From positions 4,416,501 through 4,480,500 of the forward strand of contig CP119318.1 of NCBI GenBank assembly GCA_029203105.1: a DNA stretch of 64,000 nucleotides, read 5' to 3'. This document shows, piece by piece, positions 46,241 through 54,596 of the stretch. Position numbers and translations under genes: made by a program. The notes below the pieces were generated by a model. That model was not told the DNA's origin, ran no database searches, and saw only the letters and a program-made list of their open reading frames with translations. Positions within the stretch are counted from its first letter, which is position 1; each line of letters begins with the position of its first letter. The stretch comes from Candidatus Kaistia colombiensis (lineage in GTDB: Bacteria; Pseudomonadota; Alphaproteobacteria; Rhizobiales; Kaistiaceae).

Positions 46241-48274
46241 CTAGCCGGGCGCGTCGCTGGATCCGAGATGGACGTAGACGCTCTTCAGCCGCGTATACGG
46301 CTCGAGCGCCGCCCTGGCACCTTCGCGGCTCAGGCCCATCAGCTCGATCGACGAGTCAGGACTGCGATTAATCCAGCATGTGCCGGCGACGAGCCGCGCG
46401 ATGACGCGGCGACCGCGCGCCAGATCGCGCGTGAAGATACCGGCGGTACGGCCGAACAATCCGTCGTTGGCGCGCGCGATCACCTCGTCTTCGTCAACGA
46501 AGGAGAACACCGTCACGACCGGACCCAGGATCTGGTCGCGCGCGATCGCCATGTCGTCGGCGCAACCATCGAGGACCGTCGGCGCGACGAAGGCGCCCTT
46601 CCCCAGATCGCCCTCCACAAGACGATGGCCGCCGGCCAACAGCCCCGCGCCCTGCTCCCGGGTTTGCTCGATCTGGCGGAGCGCCCCGAGCATCCGCGCT
46701 TCCGAGATCAGCGCGCCGACCTCCGTGCCCGGATCGAGCGGATCGCCGACGACCATCCGGCGCGCGCGGGCGACAAGCTTTTCGAGGAAGGCGGCGCGGA
46801 TGGCTTCGTGCACGAAGACGCGCGCCCCGCCCGAGGCCTGACCGGCCGCATCGAGATTGGCAAGCAGCCCCCCGGAGACCGCATCGTCGAGATGGGCATC
46901 GTCGAAGACGATAAGCGCCGACTTGCCACCACGCGCCCGCGTCACCGGCATCGAAGCCTCGGACGCACCGACCACCTTGTCGATGTCCGGGCGGCCAGCC
47001 AGCGCGCGGCCTGTTTCGGCGAAACCCAGCACGACGTTGAAGACACCATCGGGAAGGCCGGCCTCGGTCATGATCCCGGCCAGCCTTGCCGCCGTCAGCG
47101 GCGCCAGCTCGGAGGGCTGGAAGATCAGGGCATTGCCGGCGGCCAGGATCGGCGCCGCGCTGCCGCAGGCGTTTGCAAGCGGATGGCCGCCGCCGATCAC
47201 GGCGACGACGCCGAGCGGCTCCGGCCGCGAATAGCCAAAGGCGTCCGGGCCGAGATCGACATGCTCGCCGGCAATCGTCGCCGCGAGCGCGGCAAATCGG
47301 TCAAGGCAATCGGCGGCGGCAGCGACCGCGACGGCACTGTCCCGGATCGGCCGGCCGGTATCGCGCGTTTCCAGCCGCGCCAGTTCATCCCTGCGCTCGC
47401 GTAGCAGGCGGGCAACGCGCACCAAAACCTGCCCGCGCTCGTTGCCGGTCATCGCAGCCCAAAGCTTCTGGCCGGATCTCGCGCTGGCGACGGCGGCCTC
47501 GATTTCGGCTTCGCCGGCGACCTCGATCTCGGCCAACGCTTCGCCGGTCGCTGAATTGAACGAGGTGAAGGAGCGTCGTTCCGCGGCGCGATACGCGCGG
47601 CCACCAATGTGACTGCACAGAATGGAGGCGGATCCGCCCTCGATCCGCGCCGCTTCGCTGGCATGGGCTCGCTGCCGGATCATCGCCAGCTGCGTGTCGA
47701 CGAAGGCGGTGACAATGGCGCGCGCCTCGGCACTCTCCGGCTCGCCTTCGGCCGCCAGCGTCTCGCGCAGCCAGAGCCCGTCAATCACCGCGGCGATGGC
47801 AACGGCGGTCGACTGCGCCTCGCGCTCCGATACGACCTGCTTCAAGCTGTGCCGCAGATTGGACAGCATGCGGCGCTGGTAGACATTCTGCACCCGCTTG
47901 AATTGGGCGGAATGAATCACCTGCCCCCAGAAGGCCAGCCAGACGCTGGCCGTGCGGCGGTCGAATTCCTCCGGCGCGAGGTTGGCGTCGATCACGGCCT
48001 GAATTCTTTCACGCGGCGTTCGCGCCTGGGCGAGCCGCCGAGCGACCAGCCGGCTGAGGCGCCCCGCCAGATGCCGCAACGTGGCCTCGAGCAGGCCTTC
48101 CTTGTCGCCGAAATAATGCGCGACCAGGCCGGGCGAAACGCCGGCCCGCCGGGCGATGTCCATCAGCGTGCAGGCAGCAAAACCGACATCCGCCAGCGAC
48201 TCGATCGTCGCATCGATGAGCTGCCGTCGCCGGACATCCTCGGCCTCGAATCGAACGGAGCTCGTTTCCCGCAT
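46241..48274 (-). CDS. BetI-type TetR repressor fused to a degenerate BetB-like aldehyde dehydrogenase domain
   Basis: The 677-residue frame starts at the ATG at 48274 after CAGGGAT. Residues 1-200 are a complete BetI: VRRRQLIDATIESLADVGFA, helix-turn-helix DIARRAGVSPGLVAHYFGDK, then the BetI core ASVWLAFWGQVIHSAQFKRV and AVIDGLWLRETL. After a 16-residue linker, residues 217-677 align end to end with betaine aldehyde dehydrogenase (QKLWAAMTGNERG, LAAGNALIF, EAGLPDGVFNVV). Its catalytic residues are lost. The Cys motif GQVCTNG reads GQASGG (480-481), the general base Glu is Ala 447, the oxyanion Asn is Gly/His (363-364), the NAD Lys is Gln 386 and the EIFGPV Glu is Gln 581. About 14 residues of the NAD loop are missing. 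It is divergent from choXWV. Confidence 0.88.
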   Translation of the reverse strand: MRETSSVRFEAEDVRRRQLIDATIESLADVGFAACTLMDIARRAGVSPGLVAHYFGDKEGLLEATLRHLAGRLSRLVARRLAQARTPRERIQAVIDANLAPEEFDRRTASVWLAFWGQVIHSAQFKRVQNVYQRRMLSNLRHSLKQVVSEREAQSTAVAIAAVIDGLWLRETLAAEGEPESAEARAIVTAFVDTQLAMIRQRAHASEAARIEGGSASILCSHIGGRAYRAAERRSFTSFNSATGEALAEIEVAGEAEIEAAVASARSGQKLWAAMTGNERGQVLVRVARLLRERRDELARLETRDTGRPIRDSAVAVAAAADCLDRFAALAATIAGEHVDLGPDAFGYSRPEPLGVVAVIGGGHPLANACGSAAPILAAGNALIFQPSELAPLTAARLAGIMTEAGLPDGVFNVVLGFAETGRALAGRPDIDKVVGASEASMPVTRARGGKSALIVFDDAHLDDAVSGGLLANLDAAGQASGGARVFVHEAIRAAFLEKLVARARRMVVGDPLDPGTEVGALISEARMLGALRQIEQTREQGAGLLAGGHRLVEGDLGKGAFVAPTVLDGCADDMAIARDQILGPVVTVFSFVDEDEVIARANDGLFGRTAGIFTRDLARGRRVIARLVAGTCWINRSPDSSIELMGLSREGARAALEPYTRLKSVYVHLGSSDAPG

Positions 48275-48625
48275 GACGATCCCTGCGCCACCTACATTGC
48301 GCTTGTGATGTAGCTCGATTGAACGGGCAATCAAAGCCCTTCTCCGATCGGGCGAAATCGCACGAAAAATGCAGAGGATTCAAGGAACAAATGTCTATTT
48401 ATCGGCACAAAACGGTCATTCCAGCAGATTGAACAATCATTCAACGAGATCACGATCGTTGTGATATCAAAATCTATTCGATCAACACCGAACAATGACG
48501 GACACATCGCCGCGCAGACTTCGTCAAAATCTATCGCTAGGACATGCCATCGCGCAGTATGCTGCGCTATGCTTTGGAGTATCCGGCGGCATCCTGGCGG
48601 AGCCGCAGCTTGGGAGACGTGAAGA
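48275..48625. promoter_or_regulatory. Divergent promoter region with two BetI-like dyads
   Basis: This 351-base gap between the BetI fusion and choX is AT-rich compared with its surroundings. Dyad 1 is ATTGAACGGGCAAT (48318-48331), starting 44 bases before the fusion start. Dyad 2 is GATTGAACAATC (48427-48438), overlapping TTGAACAATCATTCAA (48429-48444). Both resemble BetI operators of the ATTGAACGTCCAAT type as I recall them. No gene is seen in the gap. Confidence 0.6.
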
Positions 48626-49578
48626 ATGCTCAACTCGGTTATCTCGAGATCGCTGGCAGCGGCCGCCTGCGTCCTCGCGCTCGCAGGTGGCGCCTCCGCG
48701 GCCGAGCCGGCCGCGTGCAAGACGGTGCGCTTCTCCGATGTCGGCTGGACCGACATCTCGGCGACGACCGGCCTGACCTCGCGCATCCTCACCGGTCTCG
48801 GCTACACGCCGAAGCTGCAGGTCCTGTCGGTTCCGGTCACCTATGCCTCGCTGAAGAACAAGGACATCGACGTCTTCCTCGGCAACTGGATGCCCTCGAT
48901 GGCGGCGGATCTGAAGCCCTATCAGGACGACGGCTCGGTCGAAGTCGTCGGCGTCAATCTCGAGGGCGCCAAATACACGCTCGCCGTCCCGAGCTATCTG
49001 TTCGACGAGGGCCTGAAGACTTTCGCCGACATCGCCAAGTTCAAGGACAAGCTCGGCGGCAAGATCTACGGCATCGAGCCGGGCAATGACGGCAACCGGC
49101 TGATCCTCGACATGATCAAGGCCGACAAGTTCGGCCTCGGCTCGTTCGAACTGGTCGAATCCAGCGAACAGGGCATGCTGGCCCAGGTTGACCGCGCCGG
49201 CCGCAAGAAGGACGCGATCGTCTTCCTCGGCTGGGCGCCGCATCCGATGAACGAGAAGTTCCAGATGCAGTATCTCGACGGCGGCGACGACGTCTTCGGC
49301 CCGAATTTTGGCGGCGCGACGGTCTTCGACCAGCGTGCGCCAGGGCTATCTCGACGAGTGCCCGAATGTCGGCGCGCTGCTCAAGAACATGAAGTTTACC
49401 CTGCCGATCGAAGGCCAGGTCATGGCCAGCATCCTCGATCGACGGCATGGAGCCGGACGCCGCCGCGACGGCGTGGCTGAAGGCAAATCCGGCCGCCTCG
49501 ACGCGCTGGCTCGCCGGCGTCACCACCATCGACGGCCAGCCAGGCCTGGCGGCGGTCAAGCAGAGCCTCGGCCTCTGA
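48626..49578 (+). pseudogene. choX: Choline ABC transporter substrate-binding protein ChoX, two frameshifts
   Basis: The product would have about 316 residues. A Sec signal ends ASAAEPAAC. The ChoX aromatic ligand box is present: VGWTDISATTGLT, LGNWMPSMAADLKPY, LEGAKYTLAVP and LGWAPHPMN. The frame slips near 49325, after GPNFGGATVF, to continue VRQGYLDECPNVGALLKNMK. It slips back near 49435 to MEPDAAATAWLKANPAAS and ends VKQSLGL at 49576-49578. The protein binds choline, and acetylcholine weakly, in the S. meliloti example. As written it is broken; residues are conserved across both slips, so base-call errors are likely. Confidence 0.85.
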
Positions 49579-49683
49579 TCGAGCCTCCCGGTCGACGCCG
49601 GCCCGCCGGCGTCGACTTCGAATGCTACCTGACCGGGCGAGTTGATCGCCCGGATGGCCGGCAGATCCGGCGGAGACCCCTTC

Positions 49684-50535
49684 ATGTATAGCTGGCTGAC
49701 CGAGCACAAGATCCCGCTCGGATCCACGATCAAGACCGTCGTCGACTTCCTGAACCAGCACGCGCAGTGGCTGTTCGACTGGATTTCGCTCGTGCTTGGC
49801 ACGATGATCGACGGCCTGACCGGATTTCTGCTGGCCGTGCCGCCGCTGGTGCTGGTCGCCGTCTTCGCCGCGATCGCCTATGCGCTGCACCGCTCGTTCA
49901 AGCTTGCCGCCTTCACGGGCGTAGCCTTCCTCCTCGTCATCAATCTCGGCTACTGGCAGCCGACGATGGAGACGCTGTCGCTGGTGATCTGGGCGACGGT
50001 CGTCTGCGTCGTGATCGGCGTGCCGGTCGGCATCGCCGCCGCGCACCGGCCCTGGCTCTATGCCGGCATTCGCCCGATCCTCGACCTGATGCAGACGATC
50101 CCGACCTTCGTCTATCTGATCCCGACCCTGGTTCTGTTCGGCCTCGGCACGGTGCCCGGCCTGATCTCGACCGTGATCTTCGCCATTCCCGCGCCGATCC
50201 GGCTGACCCATCTCGGCATCTCCTCGGTGCCGGCGCAGCTGCGGGAGGCGGGCCAGGCCTTCGGCGCCACGCGCCGGCAGCTGCTCTACAAGGTAGAGCT
50301 GCCGCATGCGCTGCCCACCATCATGGCCGGCATCACCCAATGCATCATGCTGTCGCTCTCCATGGTGGTGATCGCGGCGCTTGTGGGCGCCGACGGCCTC
50401 GGCAAGCCGGTCGTGCGGGCGCTGAACTCCGTCAATATCGGCATGGGCTTCGAGGCGGGCGCAGCCATCGTGCTGCTCGCCATCGTGCTCGATCGCGTCT
50501 GCAAGCGCCCCGCGCGCAAGACCGGGAGGCCCTGA
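49684..50535 (+). CDS. choW: Choline ABC transporter permease ChoW
   Basis: The ATG at 49684 (MYSWLTEHKIPLGSTIKTVV) is preferred over one at 49642 on the basis of family N-termini. The 283-residue permease has six to eight helices and the ProW/OpuAB marks: IPTFVYLIPTLVLFGLGTVP, the EAA loop LREAGQAFGATRRQLLYKVE and LSMVVIAALVGADGLGKPVV. It forms the channel of the choline importer. It lies 105 bases after choX and two bases before choV and is intact, unlike both neighbours. Confidence 0.92.
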   Translation: MYSWLTEHKIPLGSTIKTVVDFLNQHAQWLFDWISLVLGTMIDGLTGFLLAVPPLVLVAVFAAIAYALHRSFKLAAFTGVAFLLVINLGYWQPTMETLSLVIWATVVCVVIGVPVGIAAAHRPWLYAGIRPILDLMQTIPTFVYLIPTLVLFGLGTVPGLISTVIFAIPAPIRLTHLGISSVPAQLREAGQAFGATRRQLLYKVELPHALPTIMAGITQCIMLSLSMVVIAALVGADGLGKPVVRALNSVNIGMGFEAGAAIVLLAIVLDRVCKRPARKTGRP

Positions 50536-50537
50536 CC

Positions 50538-51718
50538 ATGGCGGCCATCGAATTCAAGAACGTCGACATCGTCTTCGGCGACCGCCGCAAGCAGGCGCTG
50601 GCGCAGCTCGACCAGGGGCGCGACGCGCGACGAGATCCTCGCCGGGAGCGGCGCCGTCATCGGCGCCGCCGGCATCGAGCTGACGGTCGAGCGCGGCGAG
50701 ATCCGCGTGCTGATGGGCCTTTCCGGCTCCGGCAAGTCGACCGTTCTGCGCGCCGTCAACGGACTGAACCCGGTGTCGCGCGGCGCTGTATCTCGTCACG
50801 CATGACGGCGAGCCGGTCGACGTGACGCACTGCGACGAGGCGACCTTGCGCGAAATCCGCATGCGCACCGTCTCGATGGTGTTCCAGCAGTTCGGCCTGC
50901 TCCCCTGGCGCTCCGTGCGCGAGAACGTCGGCTTCGGGCTGGAAATCCGCGGCATGCCGAAGACCGAACGCCAGCGCATCGTCGACGAGAAGCTCGCGAT
51001 GGTCGGGCTGTCGCAATGGGCCGACAAGAATGTGCATGAGCTGTCGGGCGGCATGCAGCAGCGGGTCGGCTTGGCCCGCGCCTTCGCCACCGATGCCGAC
51101 ATCCTGTTGATGGACGAGCCGTTCTCGGCGCTCGACCCGCTGATCCGCGACAAGATGCAGGACGAGCTTCTGAGCCTGCAGAAGCGCATCCAGAAGACGA
51201 TCCTCTTCGTCAGCCACGACCTCGACGAGGCGATGAAGCTCGGCAACAAGATCGCCATCATGGAGGCGGGCCGCATCGTCCAGTGCGGCACGGCGGAAGA
51301 CATCCTGCTGCGGCCGGCGACGCCCTATGTCGCCGATTTCGTCAAGCATACCAACCCGTTGAACGTGCTACGCGGCGGATCGGTGATGACGCCGGCGAGC
51401 GAGTTGCGGCGCACCGACGGCGTCATCTTGCTCGATCGCGCCGGCCAGGTGCGCATGCGCCTCGACGCGGCCGACCGGCCGGTCGGCGTCGAACTCGCCG
51501 GCCGCGAGGGCAGCCTCGGCCGCGTCAACGGCAATGCTGCGGCCTTCGACACGCCTTGCGACCTGATCGTCGCGCCGGTCGGGCTGAAGCTCGCGACGGC
51601 GATCGCGCTGAAGCGGAAATCCGACCATCCGATCGTCTTTGTCGACGCGGATGGCCGGCTGGCCGGCCTTTGCGGCGATGATGAGATCTATGGCAGCCTG
51701 CTGCGCCGCAGCGCCTAA
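50538..51718 (+). pseudogene. choV: Choline ABC transporter ATP-binding protein ChoV, two frameshifts
   Basis: The start is the ATG at 50538 (MAAIEFKNVDIVFGDRRKQA), after GGGAGG. The frame changes near 50620 and near 50785. Joined, the product has about 393 residues with Walker A MGLSGSGKSTVLRAVNG, Q-loop FQQFGLLPWRSVRENVGFGL, signature HELSGGMQQRVGLARAF, Walker B ILLMDEPFSALDPLI and H-loop VSHDLDEAMKLG. A C-terminal regulatory domain of about 100 residues follows. It should energise choline uptake through ChoW. The two slips probably have the same cause as those in choX. It is convergent with the M24 gene, with a gap of three bases. Confidence 0.87.
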
Positions 51719-51721
51719 GCA

Positions 51722-52900
51722 TCAGACAAGACGAACGATTTCGCCCTGCGTCGGCGTCGTCACGCTGGGGCCGGCGTGGGGATCGAGGAACACATTGATC
51801 TCGAGCCGGACGCCGAATTCCGGCAGGTAGATCGCCGGCTCGATGGAAAAGCCGGTGCGCGGCAGGATGCGGCGCGTGTCGTGGGTTTCGAGATTGTCGA
51901 GATTGACGCCGAGGCCGTGCAGCCGTTTGCCCGGCCCCATGCTGTGGCCGGTGCGGTGGTGGAAGTGATCGCCATAGCCTGCCGCCGCGATGATGCCGCG
52001 CGCCACATCGTCGACCTGCCAGCCTTCCAGCGTCTCACCGTTTTTCCAAGCGGTTTCAATCGCTTGCAGCGCGGCGTCGCGGGCGCGGCGGACGATGTCG
52101 AAGACCGTCTGGAGCTTTTCGGGGATGACATCGCCGGCATAGGCGCCCCAGGCGATATCGGAATAGACGTTGCGCTCGCCCGGATAGCGGGCCCAGAAGT
52201 CGATCAGCAGCCAGTCGCCCGCCCCGATCAGGGCCGAGCCCTCCGGCTTCGGCTCGTAGGAGACGATGCCGGAATGGCCGTTGACCTGCACGACCGGCTG
52301 CCCCTCTGTCTCCAGTCCGAGACGGCCAAACTCGGAAACGATGAACTGCTGCAGCGCATATTCTGTTAGCGGTTCGTTAACCTTGATGGCTGTTTTGGCG
52401 CGGTCGAAGGCGGCGTCCTTGATGCCGGCGACGACTACGCAGGCGCGCTTGTGAGACTCGATCGCAAAGTCATCCCAGGCGGCGGCCGAAACCTGGAAAA
52501 GATCGGCCGAGGTGACGATTCTGTAGTCCCAGCTCCGCAGCAGCTCGACCGTGCCGGCATCGGCCCAAGAGACAGTCGGCACGCCGCCCTGTTCCGAATA
52601 TTCGAGCGCCAAAATCTTCGCCGGTCCGAGCAGATCCCGGAGCATCGCGCGCATCTCGACCCAGCCGCGAAAGATCCGCTTCTCGATTTCGACATCGTGG
52701 AAGAAGAACTGGTCGACGGTATGGATCAGCAGCACCGGCGGACCGGTTCGCGGCACGATCAGGAAGGCGCGCCGGGTCGGGTTACGGACGATGCCGAGGA
52801 TGTGCCAGAGCAGCGGATTGCTGCCGCGATAGTCGACCAGCAACCAGGCGTCGATGCCCTCTTCCTGCATGAAGCGCTGGGCGGCGTCGAGGTTGAACAT
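51722..52900 (-). CDS. M24 family (Xaa-Pro/creatinase-type) peptidase-like protein
   Basis: The start at 52900 (MFNLDAAQRFMQEEGIDAWL) gives 392 residues, the usual length with an N-terminal creatinase domain (VDYRGSNPLLWHILGIVRNP). The C-terminal pita-bread domain has WLLIDFWARYPGERNVYSDI (the metal Asp region), HFHHRTGHSMGPGKRLHGLG and ILPRTGFSIEPAIYLPEFGV. The second metal Asp appears within SDIAWG. Such proteins act on Xaa-Pro peptides or small C-N substrates. It may act with the monooxygenase downstream on the same strand, separated by an inverted repeat. Confidence 0.85.
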   Translation of the reverse strand: MFNLDAAQRFMQEEGIDAWLLVDYRGSNPLLWHILGIVRNPTRRAFLIVPRTGPPVLLIHTVDQFFFHDVEIEKRIFRGWVEMRAMLRDLLGPAKILALEYSEQGGVPTVSWADAGTVELLRSWDYRIVTSADLFQVSAAAWDDFAIESHKRACVVVAGIKDAAFDRAKTAIKVNEPLTEYALQQFIVSEFGRLGLETEGQPVVQVNGHSGIVSYEPKPEGSALIGAGDWLLIDFWARYPGERNVYSDIAWGAYAGDVIPEKLQTVFDIVRRARDAALQAIETAWKNGETLEGWQVDDVARGIIAAAGYGDHFHHRTGHSMGPGKRLHGLGVNLDNLETHDTRRILPRTGFSIEPAIYLPEFGVRLEINVFLDPHAGPSVTTPTQGEIVRLV

Positions 52901-52930
52901 GGTGCGGTCTTTCCACGAACGAATTGTCTC

Positions 52931-53056
52931 TTCACCTCTCCCATAGGGAGAGGTCGACGCACAACGTGCGGCGGGTGAGGGGTTCAGCCGTCTTCGGTGA
53001 GGTCGCAACCCCTCACCCGGCCCTGCGGGCCGACCTCTCCCCATGGGAGAGGTGAC
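52931..53056. repeat. Composite inverted repeat, copy 1
   Basis: Two hairpins of the form CACCTCTCCC-GGGAGAGGT (52932-52952 and 53034-53053) flank GGGTGAGGGGTT (52973-52984) and its inverse AACCCCTCACCC (53008-53019). The whole forms a large imperfect palindrome that fills the gap between the M24 and monooxygenase genes. Confidence 0.75.
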
Positions 53057-53063
53057 GAAGCCC

Positions 53064-54434
53064 CTACCCGCGCCAAAATTTCCGGCCGGGGTGATCGTCG
53101 CGAAGCTGCTTCTGGCCGGCGCCGTAAGGGCTCTCGCGAAAGGTCGAGCCGGCATGCTCGGCACGCATCAGGCCGCGGCGGCGCAGTTCCGGAACCACGT
53201 ATTTGACCGTGTCGACGAAGGTGCCGGGGCGGATGGCGTAGGTGATGTTGAAGCCGTCGAGATCGGCGATGTCGACCCAACGCTGCATCTCGTCGACGAT
53301 GGTCTTCCCGGAGCCGACGAATTTCGGCCCCATGCCGCCGACGCCCATATATTCGGCGATGTCGCGCAGCGTCCAGACGCGGTCGGGATCGGCGTCGGAG
53401 AACAAGTGCCGGGTGAAATGCGCGGCATTCGGATTGATCTCGGTCAGCGGCTGGTCGGGATCGAATTTCGACACGTCGACGCCGAGCGGCCCGGCGAACT
53501 GCACCATCGCGCCCTCGTAATCGGCATAGGAAAGCAGCTCGCGATATCTAACCTGCGCTTCCTCGTCGGTCTCGGCCGCGACGATGGTGGTGACGGCGAA
53601 GATCCTGAGGCTCCTCGGGTCGCGGCCCTGCGCCGCCGCGGCGGCGCGGATGTTGGCGACAACCGGTGCGATTACCTCGGGCCGCGTGCCATGCACGAAG
53701 ACGCCCTCGGCGTGGGCGGCGGCGAAGGTCTGGCCGCGCGCCGAGGAGCCGGCCTGGAACAGCACAGGGGTGCGCTGGGGCGATGGCTCGGCGATGAAGG
53801 CGTCGGGCACGTTGAAATAGCGGCCGGCATGCTGGATCGGATGCACCTTGGCCGGATCGACATAGACGCCCCTAGCCTTGTCGATGACGACGGCGTCGTC
53901 CTCCCAGGAGCCTTCCCAGAGCTTGTAGAGCACCTCCATGAACTCGTCGCCGCGATCATAGCGCTCGTCATGCGAAAGCTGCTCGCCGCGACCAAGGTTG
54001 CGGGCGGCGCTGTCGAGATAGGAGGTGACGATGTTCCAGCCAACGCGGCCGTTGCTGGCGTGATCTAGGCTGGTCATCTTGCGGGCGAAGGCATAGGGCT
54101 GCTCGTAGGTCAGCGACACCGTCGCGGCGAAGCCGAGCTTTTTCGTCACCGCCGCCATGGCCGAGATGATCGAGAGCGGATCGTTGATCGGCACCTGCGT
54201 CGCGGTGCGAAACGCCGCGTCCGGCTTGCCCTGATAGACGTCGAGCATGCCGAGCACGTCGGCCAGGAAGATCGAGTCGAACCCCGCTTCCTCCAGCATC
54301 ACCGCCAGCTCGGTCCAGTAGGAAAGATCCTTGTAGCGATGCGACTGGTCTTCCGGATGGCGCCACAGGCCGGACGAGATATTGACCGGCGAAGCGTTCT
54401 CGAAGGCGTTCAGATGGATGGTGCGGGCGGTCAT
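53064..54434 (-). CDS. LLM-class flavin-dependent monooxygenase (NtaA/SnaA/DszA type)
   Basis: The 456-residue protein matches FMNH2-dependent two-component monooxygenases: the N-terminal FENASPVNISSGLWRHPEDQ, GFDSIFLADVLG, the core NGRVGWNIVTSYLDSAARNL, PVLFQAGSSARGQTFAAAHA and GGMGPKFVGSG. Family members oxidise nitrilotriacetate, EDTA, sulfones or pristinamycin and need a separate flavin reductase, which is not seen here. Context with a class V aminotransferase and a polyamine-type importer suggests an amine or N-heterocycle as substrate, but this is inference. Confidence 0.88.
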   Translation of the reverse strand: MTARTIHLNAFENASPVNISSGLWRHPEDQSHRYKDLSYWTELAVMLEEAGFDSIFLADVLGMLDVYQGKPDAAFRTATQVPINDPLSIISAMAAVTKKLGFAATVSLTYEQPYAFARKMTSLDHASNGRVGWNIVTSYLDSAARNLGRGEQLSHDERYDRGDEFMEVLYKLWEGSWEDDAVVIDKARGVYVDPAKVHPIQHAGRYFNVPDAFIAEPSPQRTPVLFQAGSSARGQTFAAAHAEGVFVHGTRPEVIAPVVANIRAAAAAQGRDPRSLRIFAVTTIVAAETDEEAQVRYRELLSYADYEGAMVQFAGPLGVDVSKFDPDQPLTEINPNAAHFTRHLFSDADPDRVWTLRDIAEYMGVGGMGPKFVGSGKTIVDEMQRWVDIADLDGFNITYAIRPGTFVDTVKYVVPELRRRGLMRAEHAGSTFRESPYGAGQKQLRDDHPGRKFWRG

Positions 54435-54458
54435 GGGGTCATCCCAGCAGTGTCTCTC

Positions 54459-54590
54459 TTTTCACCTCTCCCTGAGGGAGAGGTCGACGTCCGAATGGCG
54501 GCGGGTGAGGGTTTACGGCCTCACCGGATCGTTCCCTAAACCCTCACCCGGAGCTTCGCTCCGACCTCTCCCTCAGGGAGAGGTGAAGAG
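54459..54590. repeat. Composite inverted repeat, copy 2
   Basis: TTCACCTCTCCCTGAGGGAG (54461-54480) plus GGGTGAGGGTTTA (54503) are mirrored by TAAACCCTCACCC (54537) and CGACCTCTCCCTCAGGGAGA (54562-54581). It fills the gap between the monooxygenase and aminotransferase genes and matches copies at 52931, 55752 and 57772. Confidence 0.75.
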
Positions 54591-54596
54591 AATGGC

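Noticed and set aside
46241..48274. Reading the locus as two separate genes, betI and betB
   Set aside because: Both homologous parts share one frame with a 16-residue linker, no stop, and no ATG with ribosome site at the start of the ALDH part. A single indel could fuse two genes, but it would not explain the replaced active-site residues.
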